Source: Sarcophilus harrisii
Lineage: Eukaryota > Chordata > Mammalia > Dasyuromorphia > Dasyuridae
Direction: 5' to 3'
Length of the DNA: 64,000 bases
NCBI RefSeq assembly: GCF_902635505.1
Contig: NC_045429.1
Coordinates: 163,392,997 to 163,456,996 of the forward strand
Shown here in pieces: positions 34,480-45,535 of this stretch (positions are counted from its first letter, which is position 1; each line of letters starts with the position of its first letter). Position numbers and translations under genes: made by a program. The notes beneath the pieces were generated by a model, which saw only the letters and a program-made list of their open reading frames with translations, had not been told where the DNA came from and did not search any database.

Positions 34480-34690
34480 CCGAAAATAACAGAGCTGAAA
34501 GGGATTTAAAATTCTCCAATCCAATTTCTCATCTCTTCCTGTACTCCCCAAGTTTGAAGGTGAGACTCAGAAAAGTCATGTGGCTAGAGCTGAATTACTG
34601 TCTAATGGCACACTCAGATCCAGAATTTCTAACTTCTCCTGAGTTCTGACCTAGTATTCTTTTCACTATACTAACCACATTGCCTGCCTT
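34480..34690 (-). mobile_element. MIR/THER1-type SINE
   Basis: Reverse-oriented: 'agagctgaaagggatttaaaa', 'ccaatccaatttctcatc', 'gttctgacctagtattcttttcactata'. Confidence 0.65.
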
Positions 34691-36130
34691 CAACTAAGCT
34701 GTTCTCTTGAGTAAGCTAAGTAAGTGTCCCACATCCAGTGTTCAGTAAATGATATAATGAGATTTCTCAAATTCTGGAAAGGTCTCTCTATTATCTCATG
34801 AGCTCTGACATTCCTATTATACAAGACTCATTCTCAAATTCTATTTGAGACATTCTTCTGTTTGCCCTAAGTGAAAGAAGACTTTGTCCTTTATTAAAAT
34901 TTAAGGGATATTTTATGTACTTATACTTGGGAGATTGTTATAGATGTGAAAAACATTAGTGCTTAGCTATTTTAAGTCATTTATTTTGTGGACTAACAAA
35001 AAAGAACTCAGAGTTCATAGTTAGGAAAAGCCAAGATTAAAACTGAAGATTTTTCACCTTTTTTATTTTTCTATAAATGAGTTTCTTAAAATTTTTCATT
35101 AGAAGAATTTGACTTGACAAATATGAATAGGCCTTAAGAACACTAGAATGGATTTTTGCTTGGAGAGAGCACTCTTGAGGAGGGAAAAGAAGCAGAAACT
35201 GGATACAAGAGGCCCTTCCAAATTTGTTACAGAGCAAATAAATCATTTAGCAATGTTTATCAGGGTGAACACTTCTGAGATTGTGAATACTCTATGTTTA
35301 TTTTATTAAATATGAAAGAGTAGTTTGTATTTGCAATTTATTTGTAATTATAATGGATTGGTTTGTAGTAGCCTCTCTAGCCATTTGGATTGATCTAGGT
35401 AGAAAAGGGAGCTTTGGGGAAAATAGGCAAATTTGTAGGTCAAATGTATACTTGCTAACATTTAGAACAGTGTTATAGATGTATGTCTTATCTCACTTAC
35501 TGGACTGTATGCTCCTATGACTAATAAGTTAATTGTTGGCTTTTCTCCTTTTTCACTGCTTTCTCCTTTACCCTGTACTTTTTTTTTTTTTTTTTTTGCA
35601 TATACCTCACAATCTTATCCTTGGCTTTCTTCCCTATTCTTTCTTCCCTGGCTATTTCTATTTGTTCCCATAGTTTCAATATTCTTCTTTGCAAGTAATT
35701 TCTAAATTTATTATCTTTCATTCTTACCTTTCCTCTAAGTTTTAAGCCTTCGTTTTTATCTAGACAGAGAACCAGTACCTCAAATTTAACTGATTAAGAA
35801 ATAAATCAGCATCTGTGGACTTTCCCATTTTTCTTTTAATGATTATATCATTTTTCCATTTCCCCAAGTTTAAAATGTCATCTTTGATACAATTGTGAAG
35901 TTCTCCTGAATATTCCTCCCAAGAACACTTCCACTATGAGATCTTCCTTGGTGCCCTCCTAGATAAATGAATCCTTTTTTCTGAGTGTCAAACAGCAATT
36001 TGTAACTTTTCAGAGACTTTTATTATATACTTACTTTTATTATAGTTACTTACATACCCAAGTTAATTATTGAATTAATCATTTTCTATGAAATTATCAT
36101 AGCCTCTGAATTGTGCTAATAAATTGATGA
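34691..36130. other. TAAR4 3' intergenic, no recognised repeat
   Basis: About 1.4 kb with a T-run at 35580-35597 and no nameable family. AATAAA at about 35236 could serve as a distal poly-A signal for TAAR4, though this is speculative. Confidence 0.35.
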
Positions 36131-36134
36131 GAAA

Positions 36135-36904
36135 TCTTCTGATTAAGATGGAGATATAAAAGCTATGGAGGACTCTAGTTCACCCATATAAACTCTGGAG
36201 AATATTTGGAAAGGGAGCTTAATAAAGGGATGATAAAGAAAACCAAAGGGGAACAGAGGTGAGTTCTTCTATTTAAGTTATTACACAAAAAAGATAGATG
36301 GAAGCCAATAGAAGTAGGAAAAGGTTGTTCATACATCATCCTGAAGCTATTGTTCTTCTGAACAGGGTATATGGAAACAAGTGTGTCATATACTTGTTGT
36401 TTGTTATTTCCCTGTGCACTGACCAACTGTGAGCTTTTCACAATCTTCTATCATGCTTGGGAATAGATCTTGCTTCTATCTTGATTGGAGTCAGAGCTTG
36501 TTCTCCTAGGTTCCCCCCAAAAGAGACCAGGACCTTGCCCTGAACTTCTCAGAGTACCTGAAGCCACATGACAAGTATCTTTGCTCATGCTAGAAATCTT
36601 ACAGAAAGTTTGAGACCGACATGATTTCTAGCACCTGCTTGGGCTTAGTCGGGGCATCTCAGGAAAGAGAAAAAAAACAAAAAACAACTCCCAACTATGG
36701 ATTGTGGAAGGAGACCAGAAACAAAGATCAGATTGTGTCATAGTGTTCTACAAGGAGTCTGAGATAGATGTCAGGACTGTTCAGAAGATAAGGCCTAGAA
36801 ATAGTCATCCCATCCAGAAGTGGGCCAAAGAATGCTAACCAACCATCCACATATGTCTGAGGGGAATGACCAGAGCATAAGATTCGATTAAGTACTAGGG
36901 ATTT

Positions 36905-36938
<34 letters not shown>

Positions 36939-37325
36939 TGTAAGCAGAAGACATTAACAAAATGCAGAAACTGTAGATTAATAAAAGTCCAAGAGGAAAA
37001 CAGAAGATGAGAGAAAATCTGCTAAAAATACAAGGGAACCTTTGACAAAAAACAAAAAAACCCCCAAAAAACTCAACTTGGCTACAAGAACTATAAGAAA
37101 AGCTGAAAGAAATGAAGTAAGAAATAAAAAGCAGAATTATAAATAAAATGTAAGTTCTAAAGGGGGAAAAATGAAAAAGGACAGCTTACAGTGTGAAAAT
37201 CTTTGACTAAGAAGTTTGGATCACAAAAAATACAAACATGGCAAATTGAATTCACGGATCCCAGGAGACAATAAAAAATATGAGATCAAAGTATAAATAT
37301 TAAAAAGAAGAAATATCAGAAGAAT
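36135..37325 (+). mobile_element. Probable LINE 5' region (5'UTR/ORF1-like)
   Basis: Starts 'aagatggagatataaaagct', like the beginning of a marsupial L1. A lysine/glutamate-rich ORF1-like stretch follows at about 36950-37320, with a (TA)n at 36907-36940. Assignment rests on general resemblance and gene order, not on a clear domain. Confidence 0.4.
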
Positions 37326-37327
37326 TA

Positions 37328-37585
37328 AAGGGGATAGGTAGGTGGCCCAGGGGATAGAATGGTGGGGCTGAAGCTGAGAAGACATTTCCCCGTGTTCAAA
37401 TCTAGCCTCAGATATTTACTAGCTGTTTTACTACCTGGGCAAGTCACTTCACCCCGTTTGTCCCAATTTCTTCATCTGTAAAATTAATCAAAGAAGCAAA
37501 TGGCAAACCAAACCACTTTGCAAAGAAAACTCCAAATGAGATCAGGAAGAGCCAGATAACAGTTGAAATGACTGAACACCAGTTT
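37328..37585 (+). mobile_element. MAR1-type marsupial SINE
   Basis: tRNA-like head (gataggtaggtggcccag), core 'ctgggcaagtcacttcaccc', tail 'ttcttcatctgtaaaatt', 'agcaaatggcaaaccaaacc', 'actccaaatgagatcaggaagag'. Confidence 0.85.
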
Positions 37586-38379
37586 ACTGGCCTGAAAAAC
37601 AGATCAAGGAAAGAAATGTCTCATTAGAATAATAATACTTCAAGAACCATAGAAAGAATTAATTAAGAAAAACACAAATTTTTATTAAGTAGGTTTTATT
37701 TGGGGAATTATTTTTTAGTTTAAAAAAATAAAAGGAAAGGAGAAAAGGATACATTAAGAGAAATGAAGAATCGAGAGCTTACTATTTTGCATAAATACTT
37801 TAGAACAAGGATAAATAAAATGAAAGATAGAGGGAGGAGAATAGACAACTTATGAACTTCACTTTTTCTGTACAAGACAATTATCGGATATACACACATA
37901 CAAAGTTTTTGTTACAGAAATATGTTATACTCAACATGGAAATATGCAAGCACAGAAAGATGGGAGTATAAGAAGATCAAGTGAGGAATGGTATATACAA
38001 AAGCAAAACAAATTTAAGCTTCAGAATAGTGGATTATAAAGGGAGTAAGGAGTTTAAAAAGATCAAGAAAGGTCTAAAAAGGAAAGTCCACGGATCAGAT
38101 TTTGGGCTTGATTAAGAGAGTATGGGCAGAGGAATATGAATGTACACCTTCAATTATAGATTGTCCATTTTGATCAGATTTCTTATTTTTAGCATCTTTT
38201 TTTCTTTGTAAAGAAGATTACTAGAGACAGGGAGAGAATAAAATAACAGGGGTAATCAGGGAAAATATTTTCAATTGAAAACTATAATAGTGACTATGAA
38301 TGAGATAAATGAATACATAAAATAAAAGAGGATAGCAGAATGAATTAGAAAATAGAATACAAAAACTTGAAATTATACT
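37586..38379. other. AT-rich DNA, possible old LINE sequence
   Basis: May continue the LINE at 36135-37325, but no domain is readable and nothing else is recognised. Confidence 0.3.
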
Positions 38380-38535
38380 CCCAATATCACCAAATTGTGT
38401 ATACCCTGTGAATAATGCAAAATTATTACTAGGTATACCCCAATGAAGTAAAAGATTCAAAGAAAGGGCTTAAAAGTGCAAAAAACTTTTTGATTTATAG
38501 TAGCTCTTTCTGTAATAGCAAGAGTCTGGAAACAA
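38380..38535 (+). mobile_element. L1 ORF2 3' fragment
   Basis: Matches the L1 phrase series '...accctgtgaataatgcaaaattattactaggtataccc', 'agtaaaagattcaaagaaa' and 'tttatagtagctctttctgtaatagcaagagtctggaaac'. Confidence 0.6.
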
Positions 38536-38539
38536 GTTT

Positions 38540-38765
38540 CCACTTAATAATATTTTATTTTTTCTAATTATATGTAAAAATGGTTTTCAACATTTACTTT
38601 TATAAGAATTTAGTTCCAATTTTTTTCCTGCCCTAAAACAACAAACAATTTGATACATGTATAATTCTATTAAACATTTCCACATTAGTCATAGAAATGG
38701 AAAGAATTCACTAATCATGTGGAAAAAAAAAAACAAAATTAAAACTTCCAGGAATATTATAACCA
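38540..38765 (-). mobile_element. Old L1 3'-terminal fragment
   Basis: Reverse complement of the ancient L1 3' end: 'tattttattttttctaattatatgtaaaaatggttttcaacat', 'tagttccaatttttttcctgcc', 'aaacatttccacattagtca'. Confidence 0.6.
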
Positions 38766-39765
38766 TAAATGTAGTGTCCAAGAACTTTATCATCTAAATG
38801 AGTTTTTAAAAATAAAATCTGTTCTATATTTAGTCCTTCAAAAATTTTTAAAAATCAATTCATTAAATGAAAAGGAGTTCCATAGGACATTAATGGGAGG
38901 CAAAGTTCAAGGTTAAAAATAAAAAATTCAGAAAGAAAAGGCTCATATGTGTCCTTATAAAATTCTTACAAAGTTGAAAACAAACATTTGGATGTTGTAA
39001 TATTGTAGATATCAATTTTAATCACTATCATGTTTAAACACAGTTAAGTCTTCTTAGATATTTACAGATATAAAAAGCACAGAAGAAAGATTTAAAGGAC
39101 TAGACTTAGGGAAATTTCTGGGTGAAATGTTCTCATAAGATAAGCCAATGATGTCAGTGACCTCTTAACAAGAAGTCCTAGGCCCCAAGGAAACAAATAT
39201 AACAGAATTTAAATAATAACTCTGTAAAGTAGCTTGTAATTTTAGGGTTCCATAATTAATGTTTTTTTTGTTTGTTTTTTTTGCTTAATTGATTTTATGA
39301 AAGTTGGAACCAAGTTGAAATGGAAGGCAATTGATTTTTTTTTTAATGAAAACATACAAACACATTTATTGCATAGTCATACATTAAATTTTATTCATTA
39401 TAGCTAGGCAGGGCTTATTCATGTGATACCAGGTGGCTTTAGCATCAGAAAAATGTCAATAATACTTCTCTCCCATCTCTTCACTGGATCTATGAATTTA
39501 GTGATACAGGAGATAGCTATTGAGGAAACTCTTTCTAACAAAACAGATAAGCAACCATTCAGCAACTTATAGCCATAGGCATTTTCTTGGAGGACACTGA
39601 GAACTTATAGCCATGCTTGTACTCTATAGCACCTTTATGTCCAAAACATTATTTAAACTAAAGGTTTTTTTTTCAGCAATTGATTTTTTAAAGGGTAATA
39701 CCAAATTGATTTTTTTTTAAAATGGGAACTTTTCATATACATTTTACCAGTCATTCAGGCAACTA
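38766..39765. other. No recognised feature
   Basis: AT-rich sequence with T-runs at 39261-39285 and 39334-39345. No gene or repeat family is identified. Confidence 0.4.
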
Positions 39766-39900
39766 GTGGTATTTATTAAATATTGAGCACTTACTATGTG
39801 CCAAAAACTGTACTAAGTGTTGGGCATAAAAAAATGGGGGGGGGGGTAAAGGCTCTGCTCTTAAGTTCACAGGATAGTAGACAACAAGCAAGCAAACAAA
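39766..39900 (+). mobile_element. L2-type repeat
   Basis: Reads 'tattgagcacttactatgtgccaaaaactgtactaagtgttggg' followed by 'ctctgctcttaagttcacag', with a G-run at 39836-39846. Confidence 0.6.
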
Positions 39901-40034
39901 TATATGCAAACCAAGATATATACAGAATAAATTGGGAGTAATCTCAGAGAGAAGGTGCTAAGATTGAGAATAACGACAGGCTTCTTATGGGAAATGGGAC
40001 TTTAATAGTAAAGAGGTGAAATCAGCAGAAGTAG

Positions 40035-40150
40035 CAGTAACAGAAGTAATAACACATATACAAAAGTGGATGTGTATATATGTATACATGTATGTGAGTA
40101 TATGTATACATATGCTTATATATAGGCAAATGTACACATAATGTATCCTA
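40035..40150. repeat. TATG/TACA-rich low-complexity tract
   Basis: Imperfect TATACATGTATG simple sequence. Confidence 0.7.
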
Positions 40151-40229
40151 CAAATAAATGAAAAAAATGTACTTTAGGATAATTTCATTTAAGAAGTCTG
40201 AGCTACATAATATTTATAGCCAGTAGCCT

Positions 40230-40462
40230 CCAGTTTGTTTTTGTTTTTAAAGCTAAATCAACAAGTAATATTGCAGAAGACTTCACCAGTGGATCCAGCT
40301 GTGTGATCTTAGACAAGAGATACTTCTCTCTTTTGTGGCTTGATTTACTCATCTATAAAACAACAATAAAAATGCACACCTTATTCTGACTTATGAGAAA
40401 AAAATTGATATTGATGGTAAAGCACTTTTTAGACATCATGTTATATAAATATAAGACATTAT
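40230..40462 (+). mobile_element. MIR SINE
   Basis: Diverged MIR: 'agctgtgtgatcttagacaagag', 'cttgatttactcatctataaaa', 'ggtaaagcactttttagacatc', terminal 'attattatt'. Confidence 0.6.
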
Positions 40463-40464
40463 TA

Positions 40465-40845
40465 TTCAATTCAATTCAATAAACATTTGTTAAAGACCTG
40501 CTATGTGCCAGACACATAGGCAATTGGTGGTTCAGGGAATATGCTGAGCCTGGAGTCAAAAAGATTAATCTTCCTGAATTCAAGTCTGACTCGCAGACAC
40601 AAACTATGTGAACCTGGCAAGTCATTTAACCCTGTTTCTATAAAATGAACTGCAGAAGTAAATGGCAGACCATTCCTATATTTCTGTCAAAAAAAACCCA
40701 AATGGGATCAGGAAGCACTGGATATGACTAAAAAATAACTGAACAACAACAAATGTTTCAGGCACTATGCTAAGCAGTATAGATAAAAATAAAAAAAAAA
40801 AGAGAGTCCCTGCACTCAAGGAACATAAAGGGCAGAAGTCTGGCT
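40465..40845 (+). mobile_element. L2-type repeat split by a nested SINE
   Basis: The left part 'caataaacatttgttaaagacctgctatgtgccag' (40480-40513) resumes at about 40755 as 'tttcaggcactatgctaagcagtataga', then 'agagtccctgcactcaaggaac'. A MAR1-type SINE occupies the gap. Confidence 0.65.
40520..40754 (+). mobile_element. MAR1-type SINE nested in L2-type repeat
   Basis: Head 'caattggtggttcagggaat', core 'gtgaacctggcaagtcatttaaccc', tail 'aatggcagaccattcctat', 'cccaaatgggatcaggaagcac'. Confidence 0.75.
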
Positions 40846-41137
40846 CATAATAAGGAGGCTGATAGTTTGTTTAATGGAGGAAGAAATAAACAGAATTGGG
40901 AGTGGGAAAATGTTAGGAGAGAAAGGCAGATGTAGTTGTGTTGAAGTTAAGATTCTCTGTTTCCTGTATTACCCCTGTGATCATTCATGATCACCTTAGG
41001 ATCACCTATAAACATTCAAAGGACCCCTGGATACTACTTTAGAGACCACTGATTTAATACAACCTTCTCAATTTTCCCAGTGAGCATACTGAGACTCTGA
41101 GAAGTCCCACAAGAAATGAGTGGAAAAGGTAAAAATT

Positions 41138-41729
41138 TGTAATGCAGGAGAAACTGAGGCAAGATAGAAATTAGAGAGTAGTTAATAATTTATTTAAAAG
41201 GGAGAGATTTACTGGGGCCAAATGGATTCATGGTTTGTTCCCAGGGATGAATGAGACTATTGTCTCGAAGAATCTAGCCAACAATGTGAGATCTCAATGC
41301 CTATATACACATGGTTCAGACTGGGGGGGGGAATGTATACTGAGGCAGGGGCAGAATCAGGGTACTGAGAGCATAATGGGTCTTTGACAGGGTGGGGTGA
41401 GCCTCCAGAGAGGGATGACATAATAAGGGAAGGCACCCCAGACATGGGGAGAGGCATCTTGATAAGATAGTACCTGACATTCCTATAGCTTAGGATGGGG
41501 AGAGACATTCTGATATGGTAAGATCTTTTATCCTTATCAAATATTCTCATAAAGAGGGAGGGGAAGTTTTGCAGTTCTGAGCTTTGAGCTGATAATTATA
41601 AACTGAAGCAGAACAAGGCAGGACTGGGTCAGGATAATTAGGGAAATTGAGTCAGGACAATAAAAGAACTGTGGCCTAATAATTTGATCAGGTCCTCTGA
41701 TAGCAAATTCATTGCTTTTCTCCATTACA
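41138..41729 (-). mobile_element. Solo LTR-like fossil, minus orientation
   Basis: A 592-bp block has termini TGTAATG and CATTACA (inverted, TG...CA) and GC-richer body sequence. On the minus strand it has a TATA-like box (gtgtatatagg at about 41305) and AATAAA about 50 bp before the end, as in an LTR. I could not match flanking duplications, so boundaries are less sure. It is probably an ERV solo LTR, family unknown, with no internal region. Confidence 0.6.
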
Positions 41730-41789
41730 GCATGTAGCATTGACAAATTTTACAAAATATCTTTAGTTTTATCAAATCATGACAACATA

Positions 41790-42045
41790 AAATTTGTTGT
41801 TATTGTATTTGCTGTTATTCAATAATTTTCAATCATGTCTGATGTGACCCCATTTGGGGTTTCCTTGACAATGATACTGAATTGACTTGACATTTCTTTC
41901 TCTAGCTTATTTTATAGATAAAGAAACTGAGGCAAATAGGGTTAAGTGACTTGTCCAGGATCATATAGCTAGTAAGTATTTGTAGCCTGATGAGAATTTA
42001 GGAGCTTCCTGGTTTCAGGCCTGCCACACCTAGCTGCAATTGTTC
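41790..42045 (-). mobile_element. MAR1-type SINE
   Basis: Reverse-oriented: 'catgtctgatgtgaccccatttgg', 'taaagaaactgaggcaaatagggttaagtgacttg', ending 'cctgccacacctagctgc'. Confidence 0.82.
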
Positions 42046-42163
42046 ATATTATTTCTCTAAGCCCCAGTTTCTTCATAAAAACTGTAAACTGGGGATAATA
42101 TCCATAATTACACAATAAAATCTATCTCATAAAATTATCATGCGACTGAGATAAAATGTAAAA
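42046..42163 (+). mobile_element. MIR SINE 3' part
   Basis: Reads 'tctctaagccccagtttcttcataaa', 'aactggggataata' and 'cgactgagataaaatgtaaaattctttacaagtg'. Its end runs into the duplicated segment that starts at 42165. Confidence 0.6.
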
Positions 42164-42164
42164 T

Positions 42165-43031
42165 TCTTTACAAGTGTTAAATAAGTGTCAATGATTACTA
42201 TAGCCTTCCCATTTGATTGACAAAAAAAAAACAAAACTCAAAGCCCAGACAGATCATCTAAAATATACAAGGTTAAACAATTAATAGTAGTCAAGAGTAG
42301 CTAAAATCCAGGTAATGTATTCTAGCCCAGTATTTTTTCATTATGTCACTCTACCTCTCATCTTCATGCTCTTCTTATGAATATAAGGGATAAGGCTGGA
42401 ATGACTGTCTCTATTTTATAAACAGAAATTGAGGCACAGAACAGTTAAATGACTGAATCAACTATCACTGAATTAGAATTAAGCTATTCTGACCCCATGT
42501 CAAATAATATACATAATTTATATCTTCAGAATGACATTAGACATAAATGTGTAAAAATGAACATAAGACAGCAGTCATTCTTTTTTTTAATTATAATAAT
42601 AAAAATAAAAAAGTAATTATAATAACTTTTTATTGACAGAACCCATGCCAGGGTAATATTTTTACAACATTATCTCTTGCACTCACTTCTGTTCCAATTT
42701 TTCCCCTCTCTCCCTCCACCCTCTTCCCTAGATGGCAAGCAGTCCTATACATGTTACATATGGTACAGGATATCCTAGATACAATATATGTGTGCAGAAC
42801 CAAACAGTTCTGTTGTTGCACAGGGAGAATTGGATTCAGAAGGTAAAAGTAACCCGGGAAGAAAGACAAAAATGCAAACAGTTTACATTCATTTCCCAGT
42901 GTTCTTTCTTTGGGTGTAGCTGCTTCTGTCCATCATTGATCAATTGAAACTGAATTAGGTCTCTTTGTCAAAGAAATCCACTTCCATCAGATTACATCTT
43001 CATACAGTATGGTTGTTGAAGTATATAATAA
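42165..43031. repeat. Tandem segmental duplication, unit A
   Basis: 42165-42583 is a near copy of 43032-43442 (about 95 percent identical by my count, roughly 18 substitutions in about 415 aligned bases plus one A-run length change). It is followed by the same antisense L1 3' end at the same junction. The L1 piece in this unit (42584-43031) is cut off at the 3'UTR/ORF2 border, where unit B starts. Confidence 0.88.
42584..43031 (-). mobile_element. L1 3'UTR fragment in duplication unit A
   Basis: Antisense L1 3'UTR: T/A-rich end, 'cttttt attgacagaaccc', through 'tggttgttgaagtatataat'. It joins abruptly to the second copy of the host flank at 43032. Confidence 0.85.
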
Positions 43032-43442
43032 TCTTTACAAGTGTTAAATAAGTGTCAATGATTACTATAGCCTTCCCATTTGATTGACAAAAAAAACTCA
43101 AAGCCCAGACAGATCATCTAAAATATACAAAGCTAAACAATTAATAGCAGTCAAGAGTAGCTAAAATCCATGTAATATATTCTAGCCCAGTGTTCTTTCA
43201 TTATGTTACTCTACCTCTCATCTTCATGCTCTTCTTATGAATGTAAGGGATAAGGCTGGAATGACTGTCTCTATTTTACAAACAGAAATTGAGGCACAGA
43301 ACATTTAAATGACTGAATCAACTATCACTGAATTAGAATTAAGCTATTCTCCCCCCATGTCAAATAATATACATAATTTACATGTTCAGAATGACATTAG
43401 ACATAAATGTGTAAAAATGAACATGACTTAGCAGTCATTCTT
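43032..43442. repeat. Tandem segmental duplication, unit B (host flank)
   Basis: The second copy of the 42165-42583 flank. Its right end is the 16-bp L1 target site cttagcagtcattctt (43427-43442), which recurs perfectly at 45057-45072, so this unit keeps the original L1 insertion context. Confidence 0.9.
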
Positions 43443-45056
43443 TTTTTTTAAATTATGATAACTTTTTATTGACAGAACCCATGCCAGGGTAATTTGTATT
43501 TCTCTGATTAATAATGACTTGGAGCATCTTTTCATATGGCTAGAAATAGTTTCAATTTCTTCATCTGAAATTGTCTATTCATATCCTTTGACCATTTATC
43601 AATTGGAGAATGACTTGATTTCTTATAAATTAGAGTCAATTCTCTATATATTTTGGAAATGAGACCTTTATCAGAACCTTTAACTGTGAAGAGGTTTCCC
43701 CAGTTTGTTGCTTCCCTTCTAATCTTGCTTGCATTAGTTTTGTTTGTACAAAAGCTTTTTAATTTGATGTAATCAAAATTTTCTATTTTGTGATCAATAA
43801 TGGTCTCTAATTCATCTTTGGTCACAAATTTCTTCTTCCTCCACAGGTCTGAGAGATAAACTATCCTATGTTCCTCTAATTTATTTATAATCTCGTTCTT
43901 TATGCCTAAATCAGGGATCCATTTTGATCTTATCTTGGCATATGGTGTTAAGTGTGGGTCCATGCCTAATTTCTGCCATACTAATTTCCAGTTATCCCAG
44001 CAGTTTTTGTCAAATAATGAATTCTTATCCCAAAAGTTAGGATCTTTGGGTTTGTCAAACACTAGATTGCTATAGTTGACTGTTCTGTCTTGTGAACCTA
44101 ACCTAATCCACTGATCAACTAATCTATTTCTTAGCCAATATCATATGGTTTTGGTGACTTTTGCTTTACAATATAGTTTTAGATCAGGAACAGCTAGGCC
44201 ACCTTCATTTGATTTTTTTTCATTAATTCCCTTGAGATTCTCGACCTTTTATTATTCCATATGAATTTTGTGTTATTTTTTCTAGATCATTAAAATATTT
44301 TCTTGGAAGTCTGATTGGTATAGCACTAAATAGATTAATTTAGGGAGTATTGTCATCTTTATAATATTCACTCGGCCTATCCAAGAGCACTTAATATTTT
44401 TTCATTTATTTAAGTCTGACTTTATTTGTGGGGAAAGTTTTTTGTAATTTTGCTCATATAATTCCTGACTTTCCTTTGGTAGATGGATTCCCAAATATTT
44501 TATCCTGTCGACAGTTATTTTGAATGGAATTTCTCTTTGTATCTGTTGCTGTTGGATTTTGTTGGTGATGTATAAAAATGCTGAGGATTTATGGGGATTT
44601 ATTTTATATCCTGCAACTTTGCTAAAGTTCTGAATTATTTCTAGTAGCTTTTTAGTAGAATCTCTGGGGTTCTCTAAGTATACCATCATATCATCTGCAA
44701 AGAATGATAGTTTGGTTTCCTCATTGCCTACTCTAATTCCTTTAATCTCTTTCTTGACTCTTATTGCCGAGGCTAGTGTTTCTAATACAATATTGAATAA
44801 TAATGGTGATAGTGGGCAACCTTGCTTCACTCCAGATCTTACTGGGAAAGGTTCCAGTTTTTTCCCATTGCATATGATGTTTACTGATGGTTTTAGATAT
44901 ATCCTCTTGACTGTTTTAATAAAAAGTTCATTTATTCCTATACTCTCAAGTGTTTTTATTAGGAATGGATGTTGGATTTTATCAAATGCTTTTTCTGCAT
45001 CTATTGAGATGATCATATTGTTTTTGTTAGTTTGGTTATTGATATAGTCAATTATG
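43443..45056 (-). mobile_element. L1 LINE, ORF2 RT to C-terminal, perfect 16-bp TSD
   Basis: Two long open pieces on the minus strand are readable. 45016-44402 (204 aa) is the RT core, with 'GVKQGCPLSPLLFNIVLE' and the catalytic FADD motif. 44062-43532 (176 aa) covers the C-terminal region. They are separated by a frame-disrupted stretch. After the first 40 bp or so of 3' end (to about 43494) the element jumps directly to ORF2 sequence ('tttgtatttctctgattaat'), so most of the 3'UTR and the ORF2 tail are deleted. It is 5'-truncated in the RT domain. The flanking duplication cttagcagtcattctt is exact. Confidence 0.9.
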
Positions 45057-45072
45057 CTTAGCAGTCATTCTT

Positions 45073-45463
45073 GAGAAAACAGTGGATCTAGCTAGGGAAT
45101 CTAATCCAAGGAAGATTTGTATGAAGGATAGCAAAGTAAATAAAACAAGTAGTAGAGTACACAAAATAACTACAACAACATAATGTCATCAAAAGACACC
45201 TAAACTCTGATGAATTAAAGTGACCAGTTTTGGTCCTAGGGAACAGATGATGAAACATATTTCACTTTTTTGTTCACTCAATAGAGAGGGAATTGGTCGT
45301 GAAGGCAATTCTATTCTGTAGTTTTACTTAACTGTTTTAACTTTTAACAACTAAGATTCAGTGCAATGAAAAGGGGTAGTGCAAAATTCATTTGAAATAC
45401 CCTATACTGAAAAAAAGAGTGATATGAAACATAAAAATCATCAATAATTTTTAAAAATATATA
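45073..45463. other. No recognised feature
   Basis: Unique-looking DNA after the L1 target-site duplication. Confidence 0.4.
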
Positions 45464-45535
45464 ATAAAATGAGAGGATTGAATTGGATGATCTTCAAGGT
45501 ATCTTCTAGCTTCACAGCTCCTTTAATATTCAGAA
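45464..45535 (+). mobile_element. MIR SINE core fragment
   Basis: Reads 'aatgagaggattgaattggatgatcttcaaggtatcttctagc', a MIR segment. Confidence 0.55.

Noticed and set aside
43532-45016. Functional reverse transcriptase gene on the minus strand
   Set aside because: It is a 5'-truncated, frame-disrupted L1 ORF2 with an internal deletion and no ORF1 or promoter.
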